From NCBI RefSeq assembly GCF_000828085.3, contig NZ_JXCA02000023.1, forward strand, positions 30,128-94,127: a DNA stretch of 64,000 nucleotides, written 5' to 3'. Both the position numbers and the translations under genes were made by a program. Below are positions 9,230 through 18,302 of this stretch, piece after piece. The notes beneath the pieces were generated by a model. That model was not told the DNA's origin. It did not search any database and saw only the letters and a program-made list of their open reading frames with translations. Source of the stretch: Scytonema tolypothrichoides VB-61278 (GTDB taxonomy: Bacteria; Cyanobacteriota; Cyanobacteriia; Cyanobacteriales; Nostocaceae). How positions within the stretch are numbered: position 1 is the stretch's first letter; every line of letters starts with the position of its first letter.

Positions 9230-9775
9230 TTATTTTTGCTCAAAATGGGGTGCGTATGCTTGGAGTAAGGTACTAACTTGGCGCAGAACCTCATTACCAG
9301 TATTTTTAGTTCCGACTGGCGTCCTGTCATCATTAGGTCGGTCTAAGTTTCGAATGATCGCCTCGCCAACCCGGTGGGCAATCAATTCCTGCAGTTCTTT
9401 TTTAGCACGTTGGCGCTGGTAGTTGGCACCTTCTTCTGTCGTGGCATACAAAGGTGGTAGGCGGTTGAGGGCGTAAGCGGCAATATCCCCAACATCCAAA
9501 GAACTTTCGCTAGTTGCCTCAATTTCTGCTACGCGGGATATCGCTTCTGTAAGTACCAACTCTTCCATAACGTTGATAAATTGTTTGCGTGGTACCGCCA
9601 CCACTTCCTCAGTCAATAGCGCTCTCATCAGATGATCCAACGCCATGTACTCTTCTCTTGAGAGTTCATTAGCGCTGTCACAGATTCGCCCGACTTCTGC
9701 TTCCATTGCGGGTGTAAGATAACCATCCAGGAGAGCTTGTTCCACAATTTTTTCAATACTCATAACGCTCATCAT
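9230..9775 (-). CDS. ComFB-family protein (late competence, cyclic-dinucleotide receptor family)
   Basis: A 181-aa cytoplasmic protein. The ComFB domain covers residues about 65-140, recognised by NVMEELVLTEAI and the conserved DIAAYALNRLPPLYATTEEG. The N-terminal 60 residues are helical and acidic. ComFB proteins are found in competence operons of Gram-positives and widely in cyanobacteria, where a homologue has been reported as a cyclic-dinucleotide receptor. Three clustered ATGs (9775, 9772, 9763) are possible starts; the third begins the conserved MSIEKIVEQAL. It is convergent with the L,D-transpeptidase gene. Confidence 0.85.
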   Translation of the reverse strand: MMSVMSIEKIVEQALLDGYLTPAMEAEVGRICDSANELSREEYMALDHLMRALLTEEVVAVPRKQFINVMEELVLTEAISRVAEIEATSESSLDVGDIAAYALNRLPPLYATTEEGANYQRQRAKKELQELIAHRVGEAIIRNLDRPNDDRTPVGTKNTGNEVLRQVSTLLQAYAPHFEQK

Positions 9776-9862
9776 TTTTTAGCCATCCAAGCAAGGGGGG
9801 CACGGTACCAATCAATCCTATTCATTTTGCCCACATATGAGCAAATAATACGCAAATAGTTA

Positions 9863-10798
9863 CTATTTTACTGCCTGATTCCTCCAAGGTACAGGGTCAA
9901 TAGATTTTCCATTCACATAAAGTCCCCAATGTAAATGCGGACCTGTAGAAGCACCAGTTGAACCCACCGCGCCAATGAGTTGACCAGGTTTGACAATATC
10001 ACCTTCTTTGACATTAATACGACTTAGATGCATAAAAATACTTGCCACTCCTTGCCCGTGGTCAATTCCAACAACATTACCATGAACTCGGAACCCTTGA
10101 GATACTTTACCTACTAAGACAACTCGTCCAGCAGCTGGAGCGACAACAGGCGAACCAGCAGCGCCAGCATAATCAACGCCACGATGATAATAATCATTTG
10201 CAAATTTACCATTATAATAGCGACGTACACCATAAATTGTTGTGATCGGTCCTTTATTCGGTGCCAAAAAAGGACCATCCCAAAACTTTTCTGGTGTTCG
10301 TACTGCCCTGAATTCTTTGGCACGATTGAGTTCATACTCTGTGGCTTTCACCCCAGCTTTTCCTGGGGGCAGATTAATGCGCTGTACGGGGAATTTGCGA
10401 TCGCGTACTTGTATAGATAAATTCTGCACTTGACCTTCAACAGAAACCTGAACATTTCTGGTTCCAGCTTTTTCCAAAGGCGTGGTGGGGATAAAAGCCC
10501 GATACTGTTGTGGTGCTATTTCATATGCTGGATAAGTCTCATCACCATTAGTGACTGTAACATTGCTACCATTAGCTGGATTATCTAAATTCACGACAAC
10601 TGATATAGTATCGCCAAGTCTAGGAGTTTCTGGACTGACTTGTACTTGTAACGCTTTAGCTTCCCCCGCTAAAGCAATGGGCAAAGCAGCGAATATTCCT
10701 AGGACAACACTGATTGCGCTGAAGTTCGCTTTTTTAGCTGGAACGCCTAAACTCAGCACTTTCTTATTAAAGTTAGTGGTGTGATACTCAACAGTCAT
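9863..10798 (-). CDS. M23 (LytM-type) peptidoglycan metallopeptidase
   Basis: A 311-aa exported protein. An N-terminal signal (ISVVLGIFAALPIALAGEAKA) ends near residue 45. A beta-rich region follows (QVSPETPRLGDTISVVVNL). The C-terminal LytM domain has the zinc ligands in YHRGVDYAG and in the GPHLHWGLY motif near the end. These enzymes cut peptide cross-links of peptidoglycan or, when degenerate, activate amidases; the metal ligands look intact. I chose the ATG at 10798 (MTVEYHTTN) because the frame's upstream 32 codons would bury the signal peptide. It is read in the same direction as the site-2 protease gene upstream, separated by a strong hairpin. Confidence 0.9.
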   Translation of the reverse strand: MTVEYHTTNFNKKVLSLGVPAKKANFSAISVVLGIFAALPIALAGEAKALQVQVSPETPRLGDTISVVVNLDNPANGSNVTVTNGDETYPAYEIAPQQYRAFIPTTPLEKAGTRNVQVSVEGQVQNLSIQVRDRKFPVQRINLPPGKAGVKATEYELNRAKEFRAVRTPEKFWDGPFLAPNKGPITTIYGVRRYYNGKFANDYYHRGVDYAGAAGSPVVAPAAGRVVLVGKVSQGFRVHGNVVGIDHGQGVASIFMHLSRINVKEGDIVKPGQLIGAVGSTGASTGPHLHWGLYVNGKSIDPVPWRNQAVK

Positions 10799-10905
10799 AA
10801 AGATGGTACAAAAATTTTCAATCCTTCTGTTGAACAACAGACTACCGTATTGTTTCAGGTGTTTCCCAATTTTGACTAATACTAAAATGACCAAAACCTA
10901 AATAT

Positions 10906-10946
10906 GAGTTTCCTCCCCACTTCTAAAAGGAGTGGGGAGGAAACTC
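10906..10946 (-). terminator. Strong hairpin, likely terminator of the site-2 protease gene
   Basis: A perfect 16-bp stem (GAGTTTCCTCCCCACT and its complement) with a 9-nt loop lies 23 bp past the site-2 protease stop codon. The following T-tract on the minus strand is weak (ATATTTAGGTTTT). The very long perfect stem also resembles IS200/IS605-type end hairpins, so a transposon origin is possible. Confidence 0.55.
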
Positions 10947-10969
10947 GATGTTCTTTGAACAACGAATTA

Positions 10970-12094
10970 TTATGCAGGATTCGCTTGCATTCTCCTTTGC
11001 AGGAGACTGATAATTGAAGCTTTCTCTAGAAGTCCGACGAGTACGCCATTGTCACAAATTACGGCAAGTGCAGATAACTTCCGTTGTTCTAAAAGCTGCA
11101 TCACTTCCAACAAGGGTTTGTCAGATTGCACAGTGACGACCTGTTGAACTGGTCGCATCACTTCCCGCACTTGAGTTTCTGACCAAAGTACTGTAGAGAC
11201 GGTTCGCAAATCTTGAACGGATATTGATCCTACCAATTGTCCACTTTCATCAGTCACCAAGAAGCGATCCCAGTTTTGACCATTCAAAATACGCTCATCA
11301 GCAAACTCTCTGAGGGTTAGATCAGCAGACACAATTGGACTATCCAGCGTGACTGCATCGCCTGCTGTGAAACCAGTCAGCTGTTCCTGTACTTTAGCAA
11401 ACTGAGCTGCATTCCCAGCATTTTGCAGTAAGAAGAAACCGACTAATAAGTTCCACAAGTTAGCAAAGCTACCAAATAACAGTATTGGGAGTAAACCAGA
11501 GGCTATTGCAGCGCCACCAAAGATTTGCCCAACTCGACTGGCAAAAACCACACCTCTATATGGATTACCTGTCATTTTCCAAACAATAGATTTCAGTATA
11601 TTTCCACCATCTAGAGGCAAGCCCGGAATAAGGTTAAACAGAGCTAATGCCAAGTTAACAGAAGCCAGTAGTCCAAGAATCGCTGCTAATGGTCCTGTTG
11701 GAGTAGCCACAAAACCAATACCTGTCAGTATCCCAAATAACACTAAGCTAACCAAAGGACCTGCAATTGCAACCCAAAAAGCTTCCGCTGGGGTTTTCGA
11801 CTCTCTTTCTAGACTTGCCAATCCACCAAATATGAATAGCGTGATTGATTTTACATCTATTCCTTGACGAATAGCGACAAAGCTATGTCCTAATTCATGA
11901 GCGACAACCGAGGAAAATAACAATAGTGCTGTCAGCAATCCCAGTGGCAAAGTTAATCCACTACTAACCAGAGGAAATTGTGCTGCTAGTCCACCGCTGT
12001 AGCTTAAAGTCACTAGGAACAGGATTAAAAACCAAGACGGATGGATATAGAAGGGAATCCCGAAGAGATTGCCAACGCGAATAGTCCCATTCAT
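10970..12094 (-). CDS. Site-2 protease family (M50) membrane peptidase with CBS domains
   Basis: A 374-aa polytopic membrane protein. The zinc-binding HELGH motif is in VAHELGHSFVAIRQG near residue 65, and the second metal site is in NLIPGLPLDGGNIL near residue 155. Several transmembrane spans surround them. Residues about 245-370 form two CBS modules (DSPIVSADLTLREFADE..., and the C-terminal LLEVMQLLEQRKLSALAV), expected to sense adenosine nucleotides. M50 proteases cut regulators such as anti-sigma factors within the membrane. The ATG at 12094 is preferred over 12136 because it has an AAGGTG ribosome-binding site and opens with the family start MNGTIRVGNLFGIPFYIHP. Its proximity to the sigG/anti-sigma pair makes the anti-sigma factor a tempting but unproven substrate. 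Confidence 0.92.
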   Translation of the reverse strand: MNGTIRVGNLFGIPFYIHPSWFLILFLVTLSYSGGLAAQFPLVSSGLTLPLGLLTALLLFSSVVAHELGHSFVAIRQGIDVKSITLFIFGGLASLERESKTPAEAFWVAIAGPLVSLVLFGILTGIGFVATPTGPLAAILGLLASVNLALALFNLIPGLPLDGGNILKSIVWKMTGNPYRGVVFASRVGQIFGGAAIASGLLPILLFGSFANLWNLLVGFFLLQNAGNAAQFAKVQEQLTGFTAGDAVTLDSPIVSADLTLREFADERILNGQNWDRFLVTDESGQLVGSISVQDLRTVSTVLWSETQVREVMRPVQQVVTVQSDKPLLEVMQLLEQRKLSALAVICDNGVLVGLLEKASIISLLQRRMQANPA

Positions 12095-12364
12095 ACCTTT
12101 CACCTTTGATTTAAACTTGCAGAGGTTTTGTTTCACCTCTGTTGATGTTTCTATCGTAACGAAATGTTAAGCATTTTTAATCTTTGTAACTGTCGTGATA
12201 TCCGTCTGTTTAGATGCGGTAATCATACCGAATAGTTGGTGAAACTATAGGTAAATATTACATATTCTGAGAAACCATCTGGTGATTTCACCTTGGTGTC
12301 ATACAGTCAGCTTGGGAAGAGGGTATATGTTTACCCTCCTCGCTTGCTTCAGCAATGCTGGCTT

Positions 12365-13594
12365 TTAATTTCCAATTGGTGGTGCCAAAGGTTGGCGTGG
12401 TGTACCACCTCCACCAATGTTATTCGATTCGTTGTTGTCCACTACCTTCACGGCAGCAATAATTTTGGCGAAGTCAGCTTGAAGCGCTGTATCTCCATCT
12501 ATCTGATGTCCGGTGACTGCCTGGTACTCTTGGTCGGCACTTCGCTCAACGCAAAGGTAATTGTAGTCCCAGCCTGCATCATCAACGACGTAAGCACCAT
12601 AGTCTTGCATGGCTTGAAAGATTTTTTTGCCAGCTTTGGAGGTCACTCCTAGGCTTTGTGCTGTCACATTAGGTGGAATTGCTAACAACGAACCCATGAC
12701 CAGCGCCGGGTTGGAACCCTGGTATTGGTATGCTGCATTAGCATCAGCCAGACGGGCTGGCCACCGGCGACCGGGGGTTGAGGATGAAAAATTGTAGTGC
12801 AGCCACTTGCCCCAAATCACCATCTTGAGTGCGTGACGGATAGGCTTGTTGTTCAACAACTCACCTTTGCGAATGCTACCACCAATGCTCGACATCCCTG
12901 AGCCACCATGTCCACCGTCAATGCCATCGCCGTAAATGTCTTGCTGTCCAAACCAAACGCCGTAAAGTGGACCACCCTCCTGACAACGGGTGGTCACGTT
13001 AAAAGACACCAATGTTCTGCCATCCGGCTTTAAGAATGCTGAGGAGTTATTTGGCGTAAAGTTTACCTTTGCATCCTCAATGATCAAATTTTTAGGAACC
13101 TTCAACGGCTGACCCGCTTCAGGATGCCACAGCGCTTGCTGCTGCACAGCAAAGCCACTGCAGCGAGCTGAACTCCATGAGCCAGGCATGTAGGTTGGTA
13201 CAGCCGGGTCGCTTTCCTGGGTTATGATGAACCAATCTGTGTCAACTCCAACGCCCTTTGAGCCGATGTAAGCATCAACATATTTTGCGTTGGCTCCAAT
13301 TGGCATATTCCAAATGCTGTCGCAGGCAAACGGCTGTGTGTACTTGTCGCGTGATTGACCACGACCGCATTTGCTTGTATCTGAGTTTGGTGTTGAGGTG
13401 GTGGTTTGGACTGTGAGACTAGGGATAGTCGTTCTTGTCAAAAATGAAAGCTTTCTTGGGCTATTTGCTAACTCTAATTGAGTCTTTTGACTCAGACTCA
13501 AGGTTGATTGATTTTTAGTGTTAACACTGATGACAGAAGTTGTATTGATAGTATGGTGCATCGCACTCAGGGTTATAGGGTCGAAAATGATCAT
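12365..13594 (-). CDS. Protein of unknown function, probably extracellular
   Basis: A 409-aa protein I cannot assign to a named family. After a low-complexity, Thr/Ser-rich N-terminal 75 residues comes a globular region with CDSIWNMPIGANAKYV, a Gly-rich DGGHGGSGMSSIGGSIRKGE block near residue 230, HALKMVIWGKWLHYN, and ALVMGSLLAIPPNVT with QDYGAYVVDDAGWDYN near the end. Similar blocks occur, as far as I recall, in secreted hypothetical proteins of actinobacteria and chloroflexi. The aromatic and glycine-rich motifs suggest a carbohydrate-related extracellular protein, but this is inference. No clear signal peptide is visible at the chosen start. Flanking spacers are long, so it is probably a single-gene unit. 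Confidence 0.7.
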   Translation of the reverse strand: MIIFDPITLSAMHHTINTTSVISVNTKNQSTLSLSQKTQLELANSPRKLSFLTRTTIPSLTVQTTTSTPNSDTSKCGRGQSRDKYTQPFACDSIWNMPIGANAKYVDAYIGSKGVGVDTDWFIITQESDPAVPTYMPGSWSSARCSGFAVQQQALWHPEAGQPLKVPKNLIIEDAKVNFTPNNSSAFLKPDGRTLVSFNVTTRCQEGGPLYGVWFGQQDIYGDGIDGGHGGSGMSSIGGSIRKGELLNNKPIRHALKMVIWGKWLHYNFSSSTPGRRWPARLADANAAYQYQGSNPALVMGSLLAIPPNVTAQSLGVTSKAGKKIFQAMQDYGAYVVDDAGWDYNYLCVERSADQEYQAVTGHQIDGDTALQADFAKIIAAVKVVDNNESNNIGGGGTPRQPLAPPIGN

Positions 13595-14034
13595 TTTTTC
13601 TTTTGTTTAAAATTGGTTCAATTTCACATATCGTCAGTCTTTGTACTCTAAATAGATAGAGGAAAAACCCTGAAAAATTGTTTAAATTTCGTTATACCAA
13701 TTCTGTATAAAGATGCGCCCAACTATATGAAGAACGAACTACAAAGAAACAAATAAAGAAGAAGTCAAGAAGAAGTCAAGAAAATTTGGTGCCGCCTCAC
13801 AAATGGTATGAGAAGAGATTTCACGCCTAGAGTGAAGCCAAGCTTTCTTGACGAAAATTAGATTTGTTCATACCTTTGTTCAGGTTATTTAATGAAAACA
13901 ATATGTGAGAAAATATTTGAAGATATCAATCTCTATAAACAGAAAATATCTTCTAATTTTTCAGCCCTAAGGTAGAAGTTATCACTTAATTTTCGCGCCT
14001 TTTGTCCTCATAAAACACAATACTAGGCATTGTT
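13595..14034. other. Intergenic, no gene seen
   Basis: 440 bp, AT-rich. It contains the direct repeat AAGAAGTCAAG twice near 13760-13780. I see no convincing promoter or RNA gene. Confidence 0.4.
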
Positions 14035-14685
14035 ATGGAGAAACCTGCTCATACGCAATTTCCAATTGATGATTTGCTGAAACGACGCTGGAGTTCCCTG
14101 GCATTTTCCAGTCAACTTGTTGAAAAAGAAACGCTTTGCAGTTTCCTAGAAGCTACTCGTTGGGCAGCATCTTCATATAATGAGCAGCCTTAATACTTTA
14201 TCGTTGCAACTCAGGACAATCCAGAGGAATTCAACCATCTGCTGAGTTGTTTAGCAGATGGAAATCAAGTGTGGGCAAAAAACGCCTTCGTTCTGATGCT
14301 TTCAGTAGCAAAGCTTTACTTTGAAAAAAATGACAAGGAGAATCATCATGCATTTCATGATGTTGGGGCGGCGACGAGTCTTCTGACAATTCAAGCAACT
14401 TCTTTGGGTCTGTTTATCCACCAGATGGCAGGATTTGATGTGCCCAGGGCGAGGAAGTTGTACAATATTCCTGAAGGGTATGAGCCAGTAGCGGCGATCG
14501 CTGTTGGATACCCTGGCCTATGCGCAAAGCGCACGCCCTCTGGGCTAAAGCGAAGCGTGTCCGTTCGCCGCAGGCGAAGACAGGCGTACGACATACCCGA
14601 AGCACTACCAGAACAATACCAACAGCGCGAGTTTTCTCTATGCCAGCGCAAGCCCATTGAGACGTTTGTCTTCACTGGAAGCTAG
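14035..14685 (+). pseudogene. Nitroreductase-family pseudogene (internal stop, repeat insert)
   Basis: Read from the ATG at 14035, the frame encodes a nitroreductase-like protein: IDDLLKRRWSSLAFSSQLVE, then TRWAASSYNEQP, the FMN-binding start of the fold. A TAA at 14191-14193 interrupts exactly where family members have the W of NEQPWRF. The same frame continues to 14685 with FHDVGAATSLLTIQATSLGL and the C-terminal VAIAVGYPG. After VGYPG, about 24 codons (14517-14586) are palindromic repeat sequence, before the tail EALPEQYQQREFSL. With the stop read through, the product would be 216 aa. Family members reduce nitro compounds or quinones with NAD(P)H and FMN. This copy is probably inactive. 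Confidence 0.8.
14517..14586. repeat. Interspersed palindromic repeat inserted in the nitroreductase frame
   Basis: GC-rich, self-complementary segments (ATGCGCAAAGCGCA and TTCGCCGCAGGCGAA) typical of cyanobacterial interspersed repeats lie in frame within the pseudogene, giving an arginine-rich stretch (VRRRRRQ) not expected in the enzyme. Confidence 0.6.
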
Positions 14686-14720
14686 AGACAAACTTCGCTT
14701 GTGTTCAACTATTAGTTATT

Positions 14721-14745
14721 AAAAAAGAGGGATTTTCCCTCTTCA
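14721..14745 (+). terminator. Hairpin after the nitroreductase remnant
   Basis: AAGAGGG, a 5-nt loop ATTTT, then CCCTCTT lies about 40 bp past the pseudogene stop. The T-run after the stem is poor, but the A-run before it would give a U-run in the opposite direction. Confidence 0.5.
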
Positions 14746-14771
14746 CCCAGTATTTTTTCTAAGCTTTCTTT

Positions 14772-15110
14772 TTGACACTCCCCTGACTTATAGTCAGGAG
14801 ATTCTTGGTTCTTCCACAAATCTTACCCCAACAGGACGTATCCAGCGAGAGAAAAAGATTCATGTCCCAAAGCAAAAATTTCGGTAGGGCATACCGTATT
14901 TTGCTTGATAACAATTAATTTTTGACGTTTTTTTGGTTTTCGTAGGTGACTCAATCGTTAGATTGGTTTACGCACCATTTCAACTTAAAGATGCTTTTTA
15001 CGTTACCTACTTATTGTTAGGCAGTATACCAATCTAGGCTAAAGCCTGTCAAGCTGCCCTAAATCCCTGCCTTTTTGGGACAGGGTTTTCGGGCTGGCGT
15101 CCTTATAAGC
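14772..15110. mobile_element. Decayed IS200/IS605-like element or derived miniature element
   Basis: The left part starts TTTGACACTCCCCTGACTTA with the hairpin CCTGACT-TAT-AGTCAGG and continues GAGATTCTTGG. This matches the layout of the right end of the intact IS605-type element at 55378 (TTGACA, hairpin, GATTCTTG). About 250 bp further, at 15065-15085, is another hairpin (CCCTG ... CAGGG). No transposase frame survives between them, so this is either a miniature derivative or debris. Boundaries are approximate. Confidence 0.4.
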
Positions 15111-15152
15111 TTTACTAAATAGCCGGTGTATCCAACCACAACGGCAAATGCA

Positions 15153-16190
15153 TTACTCTTCAATAGCTGCTGGTATTTCTTCTTCAGCTGCTTGAAATGC
15201 TTCAACTTCAACTGCTTCAACTGCTGGTGGTATTTCTTCAGTAATATCACTGGCTTCATCTGATGGAGCACTCACAGTAGTAGCACCTTGCTGTTTCGCT
15301 AGCAACTGTTCCCTATACTTAGCAGCCATTTCTTCTGCCTTGTCATATACCAAATCGCGATTTTTAATCATGTCACCTGGTTCAGGTTCCAGTTGTTTGG
15401 TAGACAAGGAAATACGACCACGTTCTGCATCTAAGTCAATGATCATGACTTTGACTTCATCATTGACATTAAAGACACTATGAGGTGTATCTATATGCTC
15501 GTGGGAAATTTCGGAGATGTGGAGTAGACCACTGACACCGCCAATATCGATAAAGGCACCGTAGGGCTTGATACCGCGTACAGTACCAATCACGACCTCA
15601 CCAACTTCTAGACGGTTCATCTTGCGCTCAACCAGCGCACGACGGTGAGATAAAACAAGGCGGTTACGCTCTTCATCTACCTCTAAGAACTTCAATGGTA
15701 GTTCTTCACCAACCAATTCTTCTTTTGGTTTGCGCGTGCTAATATGAGAACCAGGAATAAATCCACGTAAGCCTTCTATCCGAACCAAAGCTCCGCCACG
15801 ATTGGTGGCAAATACACCAGAACGAACAGTAGCATCTTCTGCTTGCAACTGTCGTACGCGTTCCCAAGCCCGCATGTATTCAATACGGCGAATGGATAGC
15901 GTCAGCTGACCATCTTCGTTTTCATCGGTAAGGATGAAAAATTCTCTTGTTTCGTTGGATTGTAATACTTCTTCCGGGCTATCTACCCGGTTGATAGACA
16001 TTTCTTGTATAGGTATATATGCTGCTGTTTTAGCACCGATGTCAATCAGAGCGCCGCGCGGCTCTATGCTGAATACTGTTCCTGGTACTATATCACCTGG
16101 GCTAAAATGATAATCGTACTTGTCTAGCAGAGCAGCGAAATCATCGTGAGTAAATCCAATTTCAGGAGCGGTTAATTTCTGATTGACCAT
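15153..16190 (-). CDS. rpsA: 30S ribosomal protein S1
   Basis: A 345-aa RNA-binding protein with three S1 domains, as is usual for cyanobacterial S1 rather than the six of E. coli. The repeats begin near GDIVPGTVFSIEPRGALIDI (residue 31), TVRSGVFATNRGGALVRIEG, and GEVVIGTVRGIKPYGAFIDI. The C-terminal region is acidic and low in complexity (repeated EE, PAAIEE), also typical. S1 unwinds and binds mRNA leaders during translation initiation. The ATG at 16190 begins MVNQKLTAPEIGFTHDDFA, the conserved start; the upstream 43 codons in frame are not part of the family. It lies downstream of psbT on the same strand, separated by a terminator-like hairpin. Confidence 0.95.
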   Translation of the reverse strand: MVNQKLTAPEIGFTHDDFAALLDKYDYHFSPGDIVPGTVFSIEPRGALIDIGAKTAAYIPIQEMSINRVDSPEEVLQSNETREFFILTDENEDGQLTLSIRRIEYMRAWERVRQLQAEDATVRSGVFATNRGGALVRIEGLRGFIPGSHISTRKPKEELVGEELPLKFLEVDEERNRLVLSHRRALVERKMNRLEVGEVVIGTVRGIKPYGAFIDIGGVSGLLHISEISHEHIDTPHSVFNVNDEVKVMIIDLDAERGRISLSTKQLEPEPGDMIKNRDLVYDKAEEMAAKYREQLLAKQQGATTVSAPSDEASDITEEIPPAVEAVEVEAFQAAEEEIPAAIEE

Positions 16191-16420
16191 GCTGATTGTT
16201 TCCCGGTTATTATTCTCCGTAAAGGTTTTGCCTCCTAGCGATGTAATGCAAGAGCCGAATAGGCATTCCACACCTACATCATTTTTCATCCTAGCGCAGA
16301 AAAGTAGATCTGAACACATTACCTTCCAGATCGTACATCATACCATAAATTATTTACTCTTTTGTATTCGTTAATAATTAATTATCAATAATAGTTGCGC
16401 GCACTCTTTTTTGTGCAGAA

Positions 16421-16444
16421 AGGGCGCAATTGTTGATGCGCCCT
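16421..16444 (-). terminator. Intrinsic terminator after psbT
   Basis: AGGGCGCA, an 8-nt loop, TGCGCCCT, followed on the minus strand by TTTCTGCAC. It lies 59 bp downstream of the psbT stop and upstream of rpsA, so it probably ends the psbB-psbT transcript. Confidence 0.65.
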
Positions 16445-16502
16445 AAGATTTCTACCACTTTACACCATTAGCGTGGATGGATAATGGTAATTGTATTTCT
16501 CT

Positions 16503-16601
16503 TCATTTCTTTTGGATGCGAGGAGGTTCGCGGAAGGCGATCGCAAAGAAGAGAGTTCCGAGTGCCAAGGTCAAAATTAGGATGTACGCAACGCTTTCCA
16601 T
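16503..16601 (-). CDS. psbT: Photosystem II reaction center protein T
   Basis: A 32-aa single-span membrane protein: [20 protein letters not shown] followed by the stromal tail [12 protein letters not shown]. The length, hydrophobic helix and REPPR tail match PsbT, a small subunit at the photosystem II dimer interface that supports assembly and repair. It is encoded 171 bp downstream of psbB on the same strand, the standard psbB-psbT order. Confidence 0.96.
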   Translation of the reverse strand: MESVAYILILTLALGTLFFAIAFREPPRIQKK

Positions 16602-16655
16602 AGCTGTAGTTCCTGCCTATTTATCCCACTATTATTAGTGTACCAAGTTACAAGA

Positions 16656-16754
16656 AAGAATGGTCTAGGGAATTGGGGGTTAGGGATTGGGGATGAGGAA
16701 GAATTTTTCCGTTCCCAGTTGCCAGTCCATAGTCCCTCTCATTAGACCATTCTT
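16656..16754. repeat. Inverted repeat with G-rich tract between psbB and psbT
   Basis: AAGAATGGTCTA (16656-16667) and its exact complement (16743-16754) bracket a tract of GGGGxTTAGGGATTGGGG-like repeats. It could fold into a large hairpin in the psbB-psbT mRNA, or be a small mobile repeat. Confidence 0.55.
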
Positions 16755-16772
16755 AACTTTTCATGACAAAGT

Positions 16773-18302
16773 TTAGAGAGGTTCCGCACGGCGGGTTGTT
16801 TTGTCACCCACTTTCTGGAACAGACCCCATTCAACTTGCTCTTCAAGATCCGCATCAACACCAGCAAAGACATCTCGGTAGATTGTCCTTGCGCCGTGCC
16901 AGATATGACCAAAGAAGAACAACAGCGCAAACACAGCGTGTCCAAATGTAAACCAACCTCTGGTACTGGTGCGGAATACACCATCAGAGTTTAAGGTTTC
17001 TCTATCAAATTCAAAGATTTCGCCGCCTTGAGCTTTACGGGCATATTTCTTCACATCAGCTGGGTCTGTGAAGGTTTGACCGTCTAAGTCACCACCGTAG
17101 AAGCTAGCGGTAACGCCTGTTTGTTCAAAGCTATACTTGGATTCTGCTCGACGGAAAGGAATATCAGCACGGATAACACCATCACTGTCGGTCAAAATCA
17201 CTGGGAAGGTTTCAAAGAAGTTGGGGAGACGACGCACGGTCAACTCACGACCTTCAGCATCTGTGAATACCGCGTGACCTTGCCAAGATTGGGCAATACC
17301 ATCACCCTTATTCATTGGACCTGTACGGAATAGACCGCCTTTTGCAGGGCTATTGCCGACGTAATCGTAGAACGCGAGTTTTTCTGGAATGTGTGACCAA
17401 GCTTCAGAAAGGCTTGCACCTTGACCAAGGTCAGCTTGCACGCGGCGATCAATCTCTTGCTTGAAGTAAGTCTGATCCCACTGATAGCGGGTCGGTCCAA
17501 ACAGTTCGATTGGTGTGGCGGCATTTCCGTACCACATGGTGCCAGCAACAACGAACGCTGCAAAGAAGACAGCAGCAATACTGCTAGACAACACTGTTTC
17601 GATGTTACCCATCCTGAGAGCTTTGTAGAGCCTCTCGGGAGGTCTGACTGCCAGGTGGAATAAACCAGCAATAATACCTACGATTCCCGCAGCAATGTGG
17701 TGAGCAGCGATACCACCAGGGTTAAACGGGTTAAAACCATCTGGTCCCCACTCTGGTGCGACTCCTTGGACATGGCCTGTTAAGCCGTAGGCATCAGAGA
17801 CCCATATTCCAGGTCCAAATAATCCTGTGACGTGGAAAGCACCAAAACCAAAGCAGAGTAGACCAGACAAGAACAGGTGAATGCCAAACATCTTTGGCAG
17901 GTCAAGGGCGGGTTCACCAGTGCGGGGGTCTTGGAACAACTCCAAATCCCAGTAAACCCAGTGCCAAACAGCAGCTAAGAACAGCAAACCGGAAAGAACG
18001 ATGTGAGCTGCAGCGACGCCTTCAAACGACCAAAAACCAGGGTCGGTTGATGGACCGCCAGTAACGTTCCAACCGCCCCAAGATTGGGTGACGCCTAAAC
18101 GTGCCATGAAGGGTAGCACGAACATACCTTGACGCCACATCGGGTTGAGTACTGGGTCGCTGGGGTCATAAATAGCGAGTTCGTACAAAGCCATCGAACC
18201 AGCCCAGCCCGCCACCAAGGCTGTATGCATCAAATGTACAGAAATCAGCCGCCCTGGGTCATTCAGAACAACTGTATGTACTCGGTACCAAGGTAGTCCC
18301 AT
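16773..18302 (-). CDS. psbB: Photosystem II CP47 chlorophyll-binding protein
   Basis: A 509-aa inner antenna protein of photosystem II in the thylakoid membrane. It starts [19 protein letters not shown], has six membrane spans with chlorophyll-ligating histidines (for example [39 protein letters not shown] and the last-span [19 protein letters not shown]) and the large lumenal loop between spans five and six. The length is normal. A strong GGAGGAG ribosome-binding site precedes the ATG. psbT follows downstream. The 377-bp upstream spacer suggests a long, regulated leader. Confidence 0.98.
   Translation of the reverse strand: MGLPWYRVHTVVLNDPGRLISVHLMHTALVAGWAGSMALYELAIYDPSDPVLNPMWRQGMFVLPFMARLGVTQSWGGWNVTGGPSTDPGFWSFEGVAAAHIVLSGLLFLAAVWHWVYWDLELFQDPRTGEPALDLPKMFGIHLFLSGLLCFGFGAFHVTGLFGPGIWVSDAYGLTGHVQGVAPEWGPDGFNPFNPGGIAAHHIAAGIVGIIAGLFHLAVRPPERLYKALRMGNIETVLSSSIAAVFFAAFVVAGTMWYGNAATPIELFGPTRYQWDQTYFKQEIDRRVQADLGQGASLSEAWSHIPEKLAFYDYVGNSPAKGGLFRTGPMNKGDGIAQSWQGHAVFTDAEGRELTVRRLPNFFETFPVILTDSDGVIRADIPFRRAESKYSFEQTGVTASFYGGDLDGQTFTDPADVKKYARKAQGGEIFEFDRETLNSDGVFRTSTRGWFTFGHAVFALLFFFGHIWHGARTIYRDVFAGVDADLEEQVEWGLFQKVGDKTTRRAEPL

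Noticed and set aside
17312-17671. Open frames antisense and alternative-frame within psbB
   Set aside because: psbB is certain over this stretch and the frames lack start signals or known motifs.
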